Source of the DNA: Sphingopyxis sp.
GTDB lineage: Bacteria; Pseudomonadota; Alphaproteobacteria; Sphingomonadales; Sphingomonadaceae
Assembly (NCBI GenBank): GCA_016463225.1
Contig: JAEMRT010000027.1
Location: forward strand, 1,001 to 45,822
Reading direction: 5' to 3'
Length of the DNA stretch: 44,822 bases
The translations under genes were made by a program, and so were the position numbers. Below, one piece after another: positions 37,127 through 44,822 of this stretch (positions are counted from its first letter, which is position 1; every line of letters begins with the position of its first letter). The notes under the pieces are model-generated. The model saw nothing but the letters and a program-made list of their open reading frames with translations, was not told the origin of the DNA and ran no database searches.

Positions 37127-40090
37127 TTAGAACTTCAGGCGTGCCGTGGCGCTGTAACGGCGACCGATCACGTCGTAGGTCGACGGATAGGTGTTGCCGC
37201 TGTTGGCCGAGGTCGTGCCTGCCTGGCCACCAAGCAGCGGCGGCTGCTTGTCGAGCAGGTTGAACGCGGTCAGCGTCAGGTCGAAGTTTTCGGTAACCGA
37301 GAACCGCGTCGTCAGGTCGAAGTAATCATACGCCTTGATACGGTTCAGATTGATCGAGCGCCCGACGATATCGGGGAAGCGCGTGGCGTCGCCCCGAACG
37401 ATACCGGTACAGCCATTGGCAGTGATACCCGGACCGCACAGATTGCCGGCCTGCGAGCGGAAGCTCGACATGTGGCGCCACAACAGCGACACATCGACGC
37501 CGTCAAAGCCCAGCGTGGTACGCATCGTCCACGACCATTTCGGCTGCAACTGACCTTGGGCGATACCGCAGTTCACGCTGTAAACGCCGGCACAATTCGG
37601 GAAGTTGGTCACCGATTCCGACGCCTGGAAGGTCGCCTTGCTGGTGTGGTTGCCCGAGAAGTTCCAGGTCAGGTCGGCGAAACCAAGATCGCGCTTGTAA
37701 TTCGCGATCAGGTCGAAACCTTCGGTGAACAGGATACCCGCGTTGCTGAGCGGCGCGGGCAGGCCGCCCGTCGTCGCCGGCGAACCGCTGAGACGACCCG
37801 TCGCCGGATTGCGGCGGATAGCCGTACAAGCCGGATTGGTCGCCGAAGCCGCCGAAAGACCGTTAAAGCAGGCTGCGATGATGTCACCCGGCAACGGTGC
37901 GGTGATCGCGTCCGTAACCTTGATCCGGTAGTAATCGAGCGACAGCGTCAGGCCGGGGATCAGGCCGCTCGGCGTGAACACCGCACCAACCGTCAACGTC
38001 TTTGCCGTTTCCGGGCCAACGTTGGAGTTGCCACCGGTCGTCACGTTCGCCTGGCCAGCGGCCGGCTGCTCGATGAATCCGATCGAACCGGCGGGTGCGC
38101 CCTGGGCAAGGCAGACAGCGGTCAGGTTGGCATTGCCAACCGGCGCCGTACCCGCGCAGGGATCGGTCGCAAGGTTCGTCAGCTGCACGTTGAGCGGTGC
38201 GAACAGTTCACCGATGTTCGGTGCGCGAACGGCCTTTTGGTAGTTGGCGCGGAACTTCAGCGAATCGACCGGTGCCCAATTGACGCCGACCTTCCAGCTC
38301 GTCGGGCTGAATTTCGGATTGCCCGGTGCGTCAACCGAATAGCGCGAATAGCGAACGCCGCCTTCGATCGTCAGATCGTCGAAGAAAGGCTTGTCGCTCA
38401 CGAGCGGAACAATCACCTCGGCAAAAGCTTCGGTCGAGTCATAGGCGCCCGAGAAAGGACGCACCGCGCCGCCGGCACCGCCGAGTTCGCCGGGAACCTG
38501 AGCCAGGTTATCAGGACGCTGCGCGGCGTTGTACTTGCGATACTCGCCGCCGAGGGCGAACGACACTTCTTCGCTTGCCCAAGGCAGACCAAAGCCGGTC
38601 GAACCCGACAGCACGCCATGCACCTGTGCCAGCGAAGCATATTGCTGGATCGAGCTGGTGATGCCGCCGATAAAGGCGCCCATTTCCGGCGTGATGCTGC
38701 CTTCGGGACCGAACAGGTTCAGCGGAACGCAGCCGTTGGCCGGGTTGGTACAGGCGGTGGTGCTGGTTGCGGCCAAAGCCTGGACGACGCGCGAGCGCGA
38801 TACGTAGCCGCGGCGGGTTTCGGTGTTTTCCGATTCGCCATAGGCGCCGTAGATGTCGAACGAGATATTGTCGGTGATGTTGAACGTCGCACCGGCCTTA
38901 ACGTCGAAGATGTTCGTGACATATTCCGACAGGCGCGGCCCGAGTTCGACCGAACGGCGATACACGGCGCCGAGCGGGATCGCCTGGTTCGTGTTACATG
39001 CCGCACCCAGCGCGATACCGGCAAAGCCGCAAAGCTGGTTGCGAACGCCGGCCGGCAGATACGGGTTGTCGCCGTTGATGGTCAGCACTTCCCCGAACAC
39101 GCCCGACGACGCGATTTCGGTCTTTACGGTGTTCTTCGAGAACAGACCGCGGCTATAAACGGTCACGCTGTCCGAAACGTCATAACGGCCTTCGCCGTAG
39201 AAGTTGAAGCGCTCGTAAGGCGTGATGTAAATGTTCGCCGGGTTGAAGTTGTACAGCGAATATTGCGGCACCAGGCTCAGGCCATCGGCGCTGACCTGGC
39301 GGTTGCCGCCAGCGACGCCAGTGATACCGAACGAGGTCGGCGTTGCAGTCGGCGAATCGCCGCCGCAGAAGCCCGACAGCGAGTTGAGCACGCACTGGCC
39401 GAAACCGCGCGAACCGAACAAAAGCTTGTCGGCTTCGATGTAACCGATCGAAATGACAGCGTTACCGCGACCATCGTCAAAGTTCGCACCGATCACGAGG
39501 TCGGCGCGGAACAGGTTTGCATCGCCCTGTTCGCTGATCTGCTGTGTCGCCGAAAGATCGATACCGGCAAAGTCGCGCTTGGTGATGAAGTTGACGACGC
39601 CGGTCACGGCATCGGCACCATAGGTGGTCGATGCACCGCCGGTCAGAACGTCAACGCGCTCGACCAGGGCAACCGGGATGTTGTTGAGATCGACAGCGCC
39701 GAAAAAGCTCGACGGCACGATGCGGGTCGAGTTCAGCATGACGAGGTTGCGGTTGGCACCCAGGCCGCGAAGATCGACGCGCGCCGAACCGGCCGAACCG
39801 TTGTTGACGTTCGCGCCAAGGTTCGGAACAATGCCGGGGGTTTCACGAAGCAGCAGCTCGGCGCTGGTCGCCTGACGAAGCTGGATTTCGTTTTCGTTCG
39901 TCACATTGACCGGCGACGAGCTTTCAAGATTCGGGTTGCGGATCAGCGTACCGGTGACGACGATTTCGCCGGCGGGCGTCGCGCCCTCTTCGGCGGTGTC
40001 CTGCGCATAGGCAGGAGCCGAAACCAGGGCGACGCTCAATACGAGCGGCGCAGCGCCTAGCTTCAGCTTGGAAAATTGGGTTTTCTTCAC
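37127..40090 (-). CDS. TonB-dependent outer-membrane receptor 2
   Basis: The 987-residue protein starts (GTG) with a Sec signal ending in AYAQ (residue 30) and the TonB box EIVVTGTLI (42-50). Plug motifs VDLRGLGANRNLVMLNSTRIVPS and VLTGGASTTYGADAVTGVVNFIT are intact. The barrel ends with RRYSATARLKF, with the C-terminal Phe required for Bam-mediated insertion. The family resembles the large sphingomonad receptors for glycans or peptides. An AGGGA lies before the start. The upstream region holds a 14-bp inverted repeat at 40284-40319. Next to it lie the sulfotransferase and hydroxylase genes, so its ligand may be a modified peptide; that is inference. Confidence 0.95.
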   Translation of the reverse strand: MKKTQFSKLKLGAAPLVLSVALVSAPAYAQDTAEEGATPAGEIVVTGTLIRNPNLESSSPVNVTNENEIQLRQATSAELLLRETPGIVPNLGANVNNGSAGSARVDLRGLGANRNLVMLNSTRIVPSSFFGAVDLNNIPVALVERVDVLTGGASTTYGADAVTGVVNFITKRDFAGIDLSATQQISEQGDANLFRADLVIGANFDDGRGNAVISIGYIEADKLLFGSRGFGQCVLNSLSGFCGGDSPTATPTSFGITGVAGGNRQVSADGLSLVPQYSLYNFNPANIYITPYERFNFYGEGRYDVSDSVTVYSRGLFSKNTVKTEIASSGVFGEVLTINGDNPYLPAGVRNQLCGFAGIALGAACNTNQAIPLGAVYRRSVELGPRLSEYVTNIFDVKAGATFNITDNISFDIYGAYGESENTETRRGYVSRSRVVQALAATSTTACTNPANGCVPLNLFGPEGSITPEMGAFIGGITSSIQQYASLAQVHGVLSGSTGFGLPWASEEVSFALGGEYRKYNAAQRPDNLAQVPGELGGAGGAVRPFSGAYDSTEAFAEVIVPLVSDKPFFDDLTIEGGVRYSRYSVDAPGNPKFSPTSWKVGVNWAPVDSLKFRANYQKAVRAPNIGELFAPLNVQLTNLATDPCAGTAPVGNANLTAVCLAQGAPAGSIGFIEQPAAGQANVTTGGNSNVGPETAKTLTVGAVFTPSGLIPGLTLSLDYYRIKVTDAITAPLPGDIIAACFNGLSAASATNPACTAIRRNPATGRLSGSPATTGGLPAPLSNAGILFTEGFDLIANYKRDLGFADLTWNFSGNHTSKATFQASESVTNFPNCAGVYSVNCGIAQGQLQPKWSWTMRTTLGFDGVDVSLLWRHMSSFRSQAGNLCGPGITANGCTGIVRGDATRFPDIVGRSINLNRIKAYDYFDLTTRFSVTENFDLTLTAFNLLDKQPPLLGGQAGTTSANSGNTYPSTYDVIGRRYSATARLKF

Positions 40091-40283
40091 AGTGCAGTCC
40101 CTTGCTACTGGTGGATTGAATTACCCGAGCCCCTAACGCGACGGCACACAGCCGACACGCAAACACCCCGATAGCGTGCGGAATGACCTTTCCCTTGGGG
40201 CGAGTAAAGGAAATTTCCCGCCTAATCCGCCGTTTCGGGAAGCATTGTGACGTATTTGCAACAACCGCGACATCTCGCGAAAT

Positions 40284-40319
40284 ACAATATGTCGCAACGC
40301 ATCATTTGCGACATATTGT
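40284..40319. promoter_or_regulatory. 14-bp perfect inverted repeat, candidate operator
   Basis: ACAATATGTCGCAA (40284-40297) is repeated in reverse at 40306-40319 across an 8-nt spacer. A partial half site, GCGACATCTCGCGA, lies just upstream of it. It is not followed by a T-run on either strand, which speaks against a terminator. It lies about 195 bp before the receptor 2 start and 37 bp past the M23 stop. Confidence 0.6.
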
Positions 40320-40356
40320 TTCATTGGAAACGAATTGCCGCGGAGCAGAACAATAT

Positions 40357-41292
40357 TCAGCCCCCGATCGGACCGGCGAGCTTTCCGGGATCGAGCCGCG
40401 CATCGCGCCATTTCAGGCCCCAATGCATGTGCGGCCCTGTCGCGCGGCCGGTCCGTCCGACGGTTCCCAATGCTTGTCCCTGCATCACCCGCTCGCCGAC
40501 CTTTACGTCAAGCCGCTGGCAATGGAGAAAAGCGCTGGTCAGACCCATCCCATGATCGACGATCAACAAATGGCCCTCCAGCGTGAACGGCGCGCTCGCC
40601 GCCAGCACGACGACACCATCTGCCGGCGCGGCGAAAGGGGTTCCCGCGGGTACCGCGATGTCGGTGCCGCTGTGATAAGCGCCGGGTTTCCCCTGATAGA
40701 CCCGCTGCGATCCGAAAAAGCCCGACATGCGCCCGGTCACCGGCCAGCGGAAGCGCTGTTTCCAGCCGTCCGATTCGACCTGCACGGCCCGCGCCGCGGC
40801 GATCTGTGCGAGTTCAGCGGGGCGGCGTCGCTCGAAATCGGCGTCGCTCGATGCGCTGCCGCGGTAGGGCGCGTTGATATGCTCCAGCCGCCAGGTCCCC
40901 GGTGCCACTGCCACCAAACGCTCAATCGTTCGTCCGTCCGGAAAGATCGCGACGAGCCGGGCGCTCGGCCCGGCATCGCGGTCGAAGGCGATGAAGAAAT
41001 CACCGTCGATGGTCAGCGGGATCGCCGCGCCATCAAGCGACAGCGCCTGCGTCCCGCCGGGAGCTTGTCCGATCATGACGCCGCCTTGCTCCGCAACCCC
41101 GCGCAGAACGAAGTCACGACGCAACGGTCGTGACGGCCCGAATGCCACTGGCGGCGAAACTGCGGTTTCAGGGGTAGGTGCCACGGTCGGACGGGGCCGG
41201 GCCAGCGCCTCCGTCGCCGGTACACAGCTCGCCGCAATGATCAGTAGCGGCAGTGAGACCGAATAGCGAAACCCGAAACGCGCAAGTCTCAT
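40357..41292 (-). CDS. M23 family metallopeptidase (LytM-like), envelope
   Basis: This 311-residue protein has an N-terminal hydrophobic segment ending in LIIAASC (C23), which may be a lipobox; a plain signal cleaved after EALA is the alternative. The C-terminal M23 domain (about 180-300) has the zinc ligands H207 and D211 in YHSGTDIAVPAG and H288-M-H290 in GPHMHWGLKW. It should cut peptide cross-links in peptidoglycan or act on another envelope peptide. Its ATG overlaps the stop of the DUF2093 gene (ATGA), so translation is coupled. The start at 41292 fits the signal; the frame is open further upstream. Confidence 0.93.
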   Translation of the reverse strand: MRLARFGFRYSVSLPLLIIAASCVPATEALARPRPTVAPTPETAVSPPVAFGPSRPLRRDFVLRGVAEQGGVMIGQAPGGTQALSLDGAAIPLTIDGDFFIAFDRDAGPSARLVAIFPDGRTIERLVAVAPGTWRLEHINAPYRGSASSDADFERRRPAELAQIAAARAVQVESDGWKQRFRWPVTGRMSGFFGSQRVYQGKPGAYHSGTDIAVPAGTPFAAPADGVVVLAASAPFTLEGHLLIVDHGMGLTSAFLHCQRLDVKVGERVMQGQALGTVGRTGRATGPHMHWGLKWRDARLDPGKLAGPIGG

Positions 41293-41501
41293 GCCCCGCG
41301 CGCGGCGTCCAGTGCGGCCTGCACCGAAATGGCGGCGGTGGCATAGGGTTCCTGCCGCGCCACCGACCAATAGCGCAGCTCGTCGAGGCCGATCGGCACG
41401 CCCGTCACCGCGCACAGCACATGATCACCCGGTTCCAGCACACGAAAACCATTGGGGCCATATTGCAGGCGGGCGAGTCGGTTGCGGCTGGCGATCAGCA
41501 T
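41289..41501 (-). CDS. DUF2093 domain protein
   Basis: The 70-residue product contains the DUF2093 block: RLARLQYGPNGFRVLEPGDHVLCAVTGVPIGLDELRYWSVARQEPYA. Family proteins are short, cytoplasmic, typical of alphaproteobacteria and of unknown function. The start at 41501 fits the family length. A TTG at 41576, just after the xseA stop, would add 25 residues and would be coupled to xseA. The CxxTGxPI motif could bind metal with only one Cys, so I do not claim it. Confidence 0.88.
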   Translation of the reverse strand: MLIASRNRLARLQYGPNGFRVLEPGDHVLCAVTGVPIGLDELRYWSVARQEPYATAAISVQAALDAARGA

Positions 41502-41578
41502 GATTCTGGTGTCCGTACAAGGGGCGGTGATTGCTACCACTATATCAGCCGAGCGCCGCAGAGCCACCCCCGGCAACG

Positions 41579-42994
41579 TCAGAACAGCTCGCCCTGCCCT
41601 CTTTTGAGTGGTTCCGGCGCGAGCTTTCGCGTTGAGCGAGGCGGCGGCGGACCGTCACCGGCGGGCTGGACCGAAACATCGCCATCGGAAAATTGCAGCC
41701 GCAGATGGCCGGCGCGTTGCGCGCGGGCGGCAGAGGTAACGATGGCCCCACCCGCATCGCGCACCATCGCATAGCCGCGCGACAACAAGACGCGCGGATT
41801 GAGGCTGTCGAGTAGCCGCCCCAGCCCTTCGAGCCGCGCGCGGTCGCGGTCCCAGCGCCGCGCGAGCAACGACGGCCGCAGCGCCGCGCCGCGCGTTGCC
41901 AGCCGCTCCGAAATCACCGCGAGCCGCTGGCGCTGACTGCGGTCGAGCCGGTCGGCGCTGTCGTCGAGACGCTGGCGCTGCGGTGCATAGAGCGCCTCGC
42001 GCCGCGGCAGATGGCGCGCCAGTGCCGTCAGCCTTTCGCCCCAAAGCCCCTGCTGACGGTTCGCGGCGCCGATCATCCGGCCGTTCCACGTTGCGAGCAA
42101 TTCCTGCAATTCGGCGCGCACCGGCACCGCCATTTCGGCCGCGGCGGTCGGCGTCGGGGCGCGGCGGTCGGCGGCATAGTCGGCCAGCGTCGTGTCGGTT
42201 TCGTGGCCGACCGCGCTGATCGTCGGAATGCGGCAATCGGCGAGCGCGCGCACCACGACCTCTTCGTTGAACGCCCACAGATCCTCGATCGACCCACCAC
42301 CGCGCGCGACGATGACCAGGTCGGGGCGCGGCACCGGCCCGTCCGCCGCGAGCGCATCGAAGCCGCGAATGGCATGGGCGACCTGCGCTGCCGCGCCGTC
42401 GCCTTGCACCAGCACCGGCCAGACGATCACCTGCATCGGAAACCGGTCCGCGAGCCGGTGCAATATGTCGCGAATGACCGCCCCGGTGGGCGATGTCACG
42501 ACCCCGATCACACTGGGCAGCCGCGGAACATCCTGCTTGCGCGCCGCGTCGAAAAGTCCCTCGGCACCCAGCCGCGCCTTGAGCTTTTCAAAGAGCAGCA
42601 TCAACGCGCCTTCGCCCGCGACCTCGAGCGTGTCGACGACGAGCTGATATTTGGAGCGCCCCGGATAGGTGGTGAGCTTGCCCGTCGCGATCACCTCGAT
42701 CCCGTCCTCGGGCCGAAACGCCAGCCGCGCCGCCTGCCCTTTCCACATCACCATGTCGATCAGCGCATTATCGTCTTTCAGCGCTGCGTAGAAATGTCCC
42801 GACGCGGCGCGCTTCGTCCCCGACAGCTCGCCACGCACCCGGACGCGGGAAAACCCGTCCTCGACCGCCCGCTTGATCGCCGCCGATAATTGGCTGACCG
42901 ACAATTCGGGTGCATTGTCGCCGGGCGAATGCTCGGCTAACAGCCGCGCCGCGGGGTCGGTTTCGGACGCCGGATCGGGAAAAGGGACTGCCAT
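41579..42994 (-). CDS. xseA: Exodeoxyribonuclease VII large subunit
   Basis: The 471-residue protein is the catalytic subunit of ExoVII, which degrades single-stranded DNA to oligonucleotides. It has the N-terminal OB-fold (about 30-125, [29 protein letters not shown]) and the catalytic core with [18 protein letters not shown] and [18 protein letters not shown] long coiled-coil region follows (about 310-400). The chosen ATG at 42994-42992 lies inside the same CATG as the purD start, so the two start codons overlap. AGGA about 6 nt upstream supports it. The small subunit xseB is not in this window. Confidence 0.95.
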   Translation of the reverse strand: MAVPFPDPASETDPAARLLAEHSPGDNAPELSVSQLSAAIKRAVEDGFSRVRVRGELSGTKRAASGHFYAALKDDNALIDMVMWKGQAARLAFRPEDGIEVIATGKLTTYPGRSKYQLVVDTLEVAGEGALMLLFEKLKARLGAEGLFDAARKQDVPRLPSVIGVVTSPTGAVIRDILHRLADRFPMQVIVWPVLVQGDGAAAQVAHAIRGFDALAADGPVPRPDLVIVARGGGSIEDLWAFNEEVVVRALADCRIPTISAVGHETDTTLADYAADRRAPTPTAAAEMAVPVRAELQELLATWNGRMIGAANRQQGLWGERLTALARHLPRREALYAPQRQRLDDSADRLDRSQRQRLAVISERLATRGAALRPSLLARRWDRDRARLEGLGRLLDSLNPRVLLSRGYAMVRDAGGAIVTSAARAQRAGHLRLQFSDGDVSVQPAGDGPPPPRSTRKLAPEPLKRGQGELF

Positions 42995-44270
42995 GAATAT
43001 CCTGCTGGTCGGATCGGGGGGCCGTGAACATGCGCTCAGCTGGCAGTTGGCACAATCGCCAAGCTGCGCCAAGCTCTATGCCGCCCCCGGCAATCCCGGC
43101 ATCGAAGCCCACGCCGAATGTGTCGCGATTGCCGCCGACGATCTGGATGGCCTGATCGCCTTTTGCACCGAACACAGTATCGATTTTGTCGTCGTCGGCC
43201 CCGAAGCGCCGCTCGTCGCCGGGCTCGCCGACCGGCTGCGCACGCTGGGCATTGCAACCTTCGGCCCCGGCGCTGCAGCGGCGCAGCTCGAAGGGTCAAA
43301 AGGCTTTACCAAGGATCTATGCGCGCGTGCCAACATCCCGACCGCCGCCTATGCCCGCTGTACAACGGCCTCCGAAGCACTTGCGGCCCTCGTCGACTTT
43401 GGCATCCCCGTCGTGATCAAGGCCGACGGCCTCGCCGCGGGCAAGGGCGTGATCATCGCCGAAACGCAGACTGAAGCCACGGCCGCGATTGCCGATATGT
43501 TCGACGGCGCCTTCGGTAGCGCGGGCGCCGAGGTGGTGATCGAGGAATTTATGACCGGCGAGGAGGCAAGCTTCTTCGCGCTCTCGGACGGCACCGACGT
43601 TATGGCGTTCGGCAGCGCGCAGGACCATAAGCGCGTCGGCGACGGCGACGTGGGACCGAACACGGGCGGCATGGGGGCATACAGCCCGGCGCCGGTGCTG
43701 ACCGAAGCACTCGAAGCGCAGGTCATGGACCGCATCATCCGCCCGACCGTGGCGACGCTCGCCGCTGAGGGCACGCCCTATGTCGGGGTGCTGTTCGCGG
43801 GGCTGATGCTCACCGACGCGGGGCCCAAGCTGATCGAATATAACGCCCGCTTTGGCGATCCAGAGTGTCAGGTGCTGATGATGCGCTACGCCGGCGATCT
43901 CGCTGCGCTGCTTTACGCCGCATCGACCGGCGCGCTGACGACCGCAACGCGACCCGCCTTTGCCAGCGACACGGCGCTCACGGTCGTGATGGCCGCCAAC
44001 GGCTATCCCGCCGCCCCCGCCAAAGGCGGCGCGATCCATGGCATCGCCGATGCCGAAAGCGGCGGTGTGCGCGTTTTCCATGCCGGAACGGCGCGCGACG
44101 GCGACACCATCGTCGCAGCGGGTGGGCGCGTGCTCAATGTCACGGCGACCGGGCGCACCGTCACCGAGGCGCAGGCGCGCGCCTATGCCGCGGTCGACAG
44201 GCTCGATTTCGCCACCGGATTTTGCCGCCGCGACATCGGCTGGCGCGAAGTCGCACGAGAAGCCGAGTGA
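42993..44270 (+). CDS. purD: Phosphoribosylamine-glycine ligase
   Basis: This 425-residue ATP-grasp enzyme joins glycine to phosphoribosylamine in purine synthesis. The N-domain opens with [17 protein letters not shown] and GNPG. The ATP-grasp core shows [20 protein letters not shown] (139-158) and [14 protein letters not shown], with the metal-binding Glu and Asn. The length is standard. AAAGGGA lies 6 nt before the ATG. Its start codon overlaps that of xseA on the other strand, so each gene's ribosome site lies inside the other's 5' coding end. A divergent purD-xseA arrangement is, I believe, common in alphaproteobacteria. Confidence 0.97.
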   Translation: MNILLVGSGGREHALSWQLAQSPSCAKLYAAPGNPGIEAHAECVAIAADDLDGLIAFCTEHSIDFVVVGPEAPLVAGLADRLRTLGIATFGPGAAAAQLEGSKGFTKDLCARANIPTAAYARCTTASEALAALVDFGIPVVIKADGLAAGKGVIIAETQTEATAAIADMFDGAFGSAGAEVVIEEFMTGEEASFFALSDGTDVMAFGSAQDHKRVGDGDVGPNTGGMGAYSPAPVLTEALEAQVMDRIIRPTVATLAAEGTPYVGVLFAGLMLTDAGPKLIEYNARFGDPECQVLMMRYAGDLAALLYAASTGALTTATRPAFASDTALTVVMAANGYPAAPAKGGAIHGIADAESGGVRVFHAGTARDGDTIVAAGGRVLNVTATGRTVTEAQARAYAAVDRLDFATGFCRRDIGWREVAREAE

Positions 44271-44333
44271 GAGCCGCTGGACGCCGCGCGGTGCGGCGCA
44301 TAGGCTGAAAGAAGAGCAGGAGTGGAAGCAATC

Positions 44334-44822
44334 ATGACGTGGCTTCAGGAAAATTGGATCATCGCGGTCGTCGGCCTCGTCGTTGCGGTCGCATTGCTCT
44401 GGTGGCTGTTCGGACGATCGAAAGCCGAGGATCTGGCGCCCCCTGCGATCGAACCGGCGAAGCCCGCCAAGCCGCTTGAACCCGTGAAGCCCGAGATTGT
44501 TGCTGCCGAACCCGCACGCTTCAAACCGGTCGAACCGGCCCCGGTGCCGGTTTTCAAGCCAACGCCGCCGCCCGCGCCAGCGGCAAAAACCGCACCCACG
44601 CCGCGCGTCGCCGTGCCGGGTGCCGAGCCCACGCCTGCGCCTGCACCGGTTGTTGAAGCCGAACCCGCCGTCCCGGCCCCCACGCTCATCGATCCCGCAG
44701 CCCCCGAACCGATTGCGCCGCCTGCGACGCCCGAGCCGGCGCCCGAACCGACCACGACTAGGAGCGACAATCTGCAACTGCTCAAGGGGGTCGGGCCAAA
44801 GATGGTGGCGCTGCTGAACGGC
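44334..44822 (+). CDS. Membrane-anchored Pro/Ala-rich protein with helix-hairpin-helix start (cut by edge)
   Basis: From the ATG at 44334 (AGGAG about 11 nt upstream) the frame stays open to the window end, giving 163 residues. Residues 8-29 are a transmembrane helix (WIIAVVGLVVAVALLWWLFG). About 110 residues of Pro, Ala, Glu and Val repeats follow, like an extended linker. The last visible part, NLQLLKGVGPKMVALLNG, is the opening of a helix-hairpin-helix of the LKGIGPK type found in predicted nuclease-like or L21-associated domains. The missing C-terminus would decide the function. A role in the envelope with a nucleic-acid-type fold remains open. Confidence 0.75.
   Translation, partial: MTWLQENWIIAVVGLVVAVALLWWLFGRSKAEDLAPPAIEPAKPAKPLEPVKPEIVAAEPARFKPVEPAPVPVFKPTPPPAPAAKTAPTPRVAVPGAEPTPAPAPVVEAEPAVPAPTLIDPAAPEPIAPPATPEPAPEPTTTRSDNLQLLKGVGPKMVALLNG

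Noticed and set aside
37007..40060. Long plus-strand open frame opposite TonB receptor 2
   Set aside because: Same reason: an antisense shadow of a receptor with intact motifs.

Overview
The window looks like a chromosomal segment of a sphingomonad alphaproteobacterium, most like Sphingopyxis or a close relative. The reasons are high GC with strongly GC-biased third codon positions, two large TonB-dependent receptors with the EIVVTG-type TonB box, several proteins of types common in sphingomonads (DUF6445, DUF2093, a 43-residue lysine-rich protein), and intergenic palindromes of the GTTCGTGTCGAGCGAAGTCG and CATCCCGGCGAAGGCCGGGA types. The genus is an inference. I see no transposase, integrase, phage gene, CRISPR array, tRNA or rRNA, so this reads as stable chromosome with some accessory content.

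Layout. 1-328: start of an arylamine N-acetyltransferase (minus, cut by the window edge). 577-3328: a secreted protein of unknown function, an unknown 182-residue protein paired with a DUF6445 dioxygenase-like protein, and a 2H phosphoesterase. 3325-7404: mostly minus-strand small housekeeping and stress genes (OsmC, DUF962/Mpo1-like, a 61-residue exported peptide, DUF188, DUF427, a basic 43-residue protein, a TauE-like exporter and uracil-DNA glycosylase). 7572-10649: TonB-dependent receptor 1. 10830-11548: hisE and a HIT protein. 11688-19900: an alpha-2-macroglobulin with a thioester site followed by penicillin-binding protein 1C, the classic envelope-defence pair. 20023-22904: an APC amino-acid permease convergent with a Bcr/CflA-type MFS exporter. 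23024-30212: exported hydrolases (M16 peptidase, penicillin-acylase-type Ntn hydrolase, M17 aminopeptidase) plus a small unknown protein. 30376-32955: clpB. 32976-40090: an accessory block with a TPR-sulfotransferase, a TPR-aspartyl/asparaginyl beta-hydroxylase, a second sulfotransferase-like P-loop protein and TonB-dependent receptor 2. 40357-44270: an M23 peptidase, DUF2093, xseA and the divergent purD. 44334-44822: start of a membrane-anchored Pro/Ala-rich helix-hairpin-helix protein, cut by the edge.

How the genes may work together. The A2M/PBP1C pair would trap proteases and repair peptidoglycan in the periplasm. The M16, acylase and M17 proteins all carry export signals or an N-terminal membrane anchor and could break down peptides or acylated compounds in the envelope. 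The least explained part is 32976-40090: two enzymes with N-terminal TPRs (one sulfotransferase, one 2-oxoglutarate hydroxylase) and a third P-loop protein lie next to a TonB receptor whose upstream region holds a perfect 14-bp inverted repeat. I consider this the best candidate for an undescribed functional unit, possibly modification or uptake of a peptide or other ligand, but that role is inference from context only.
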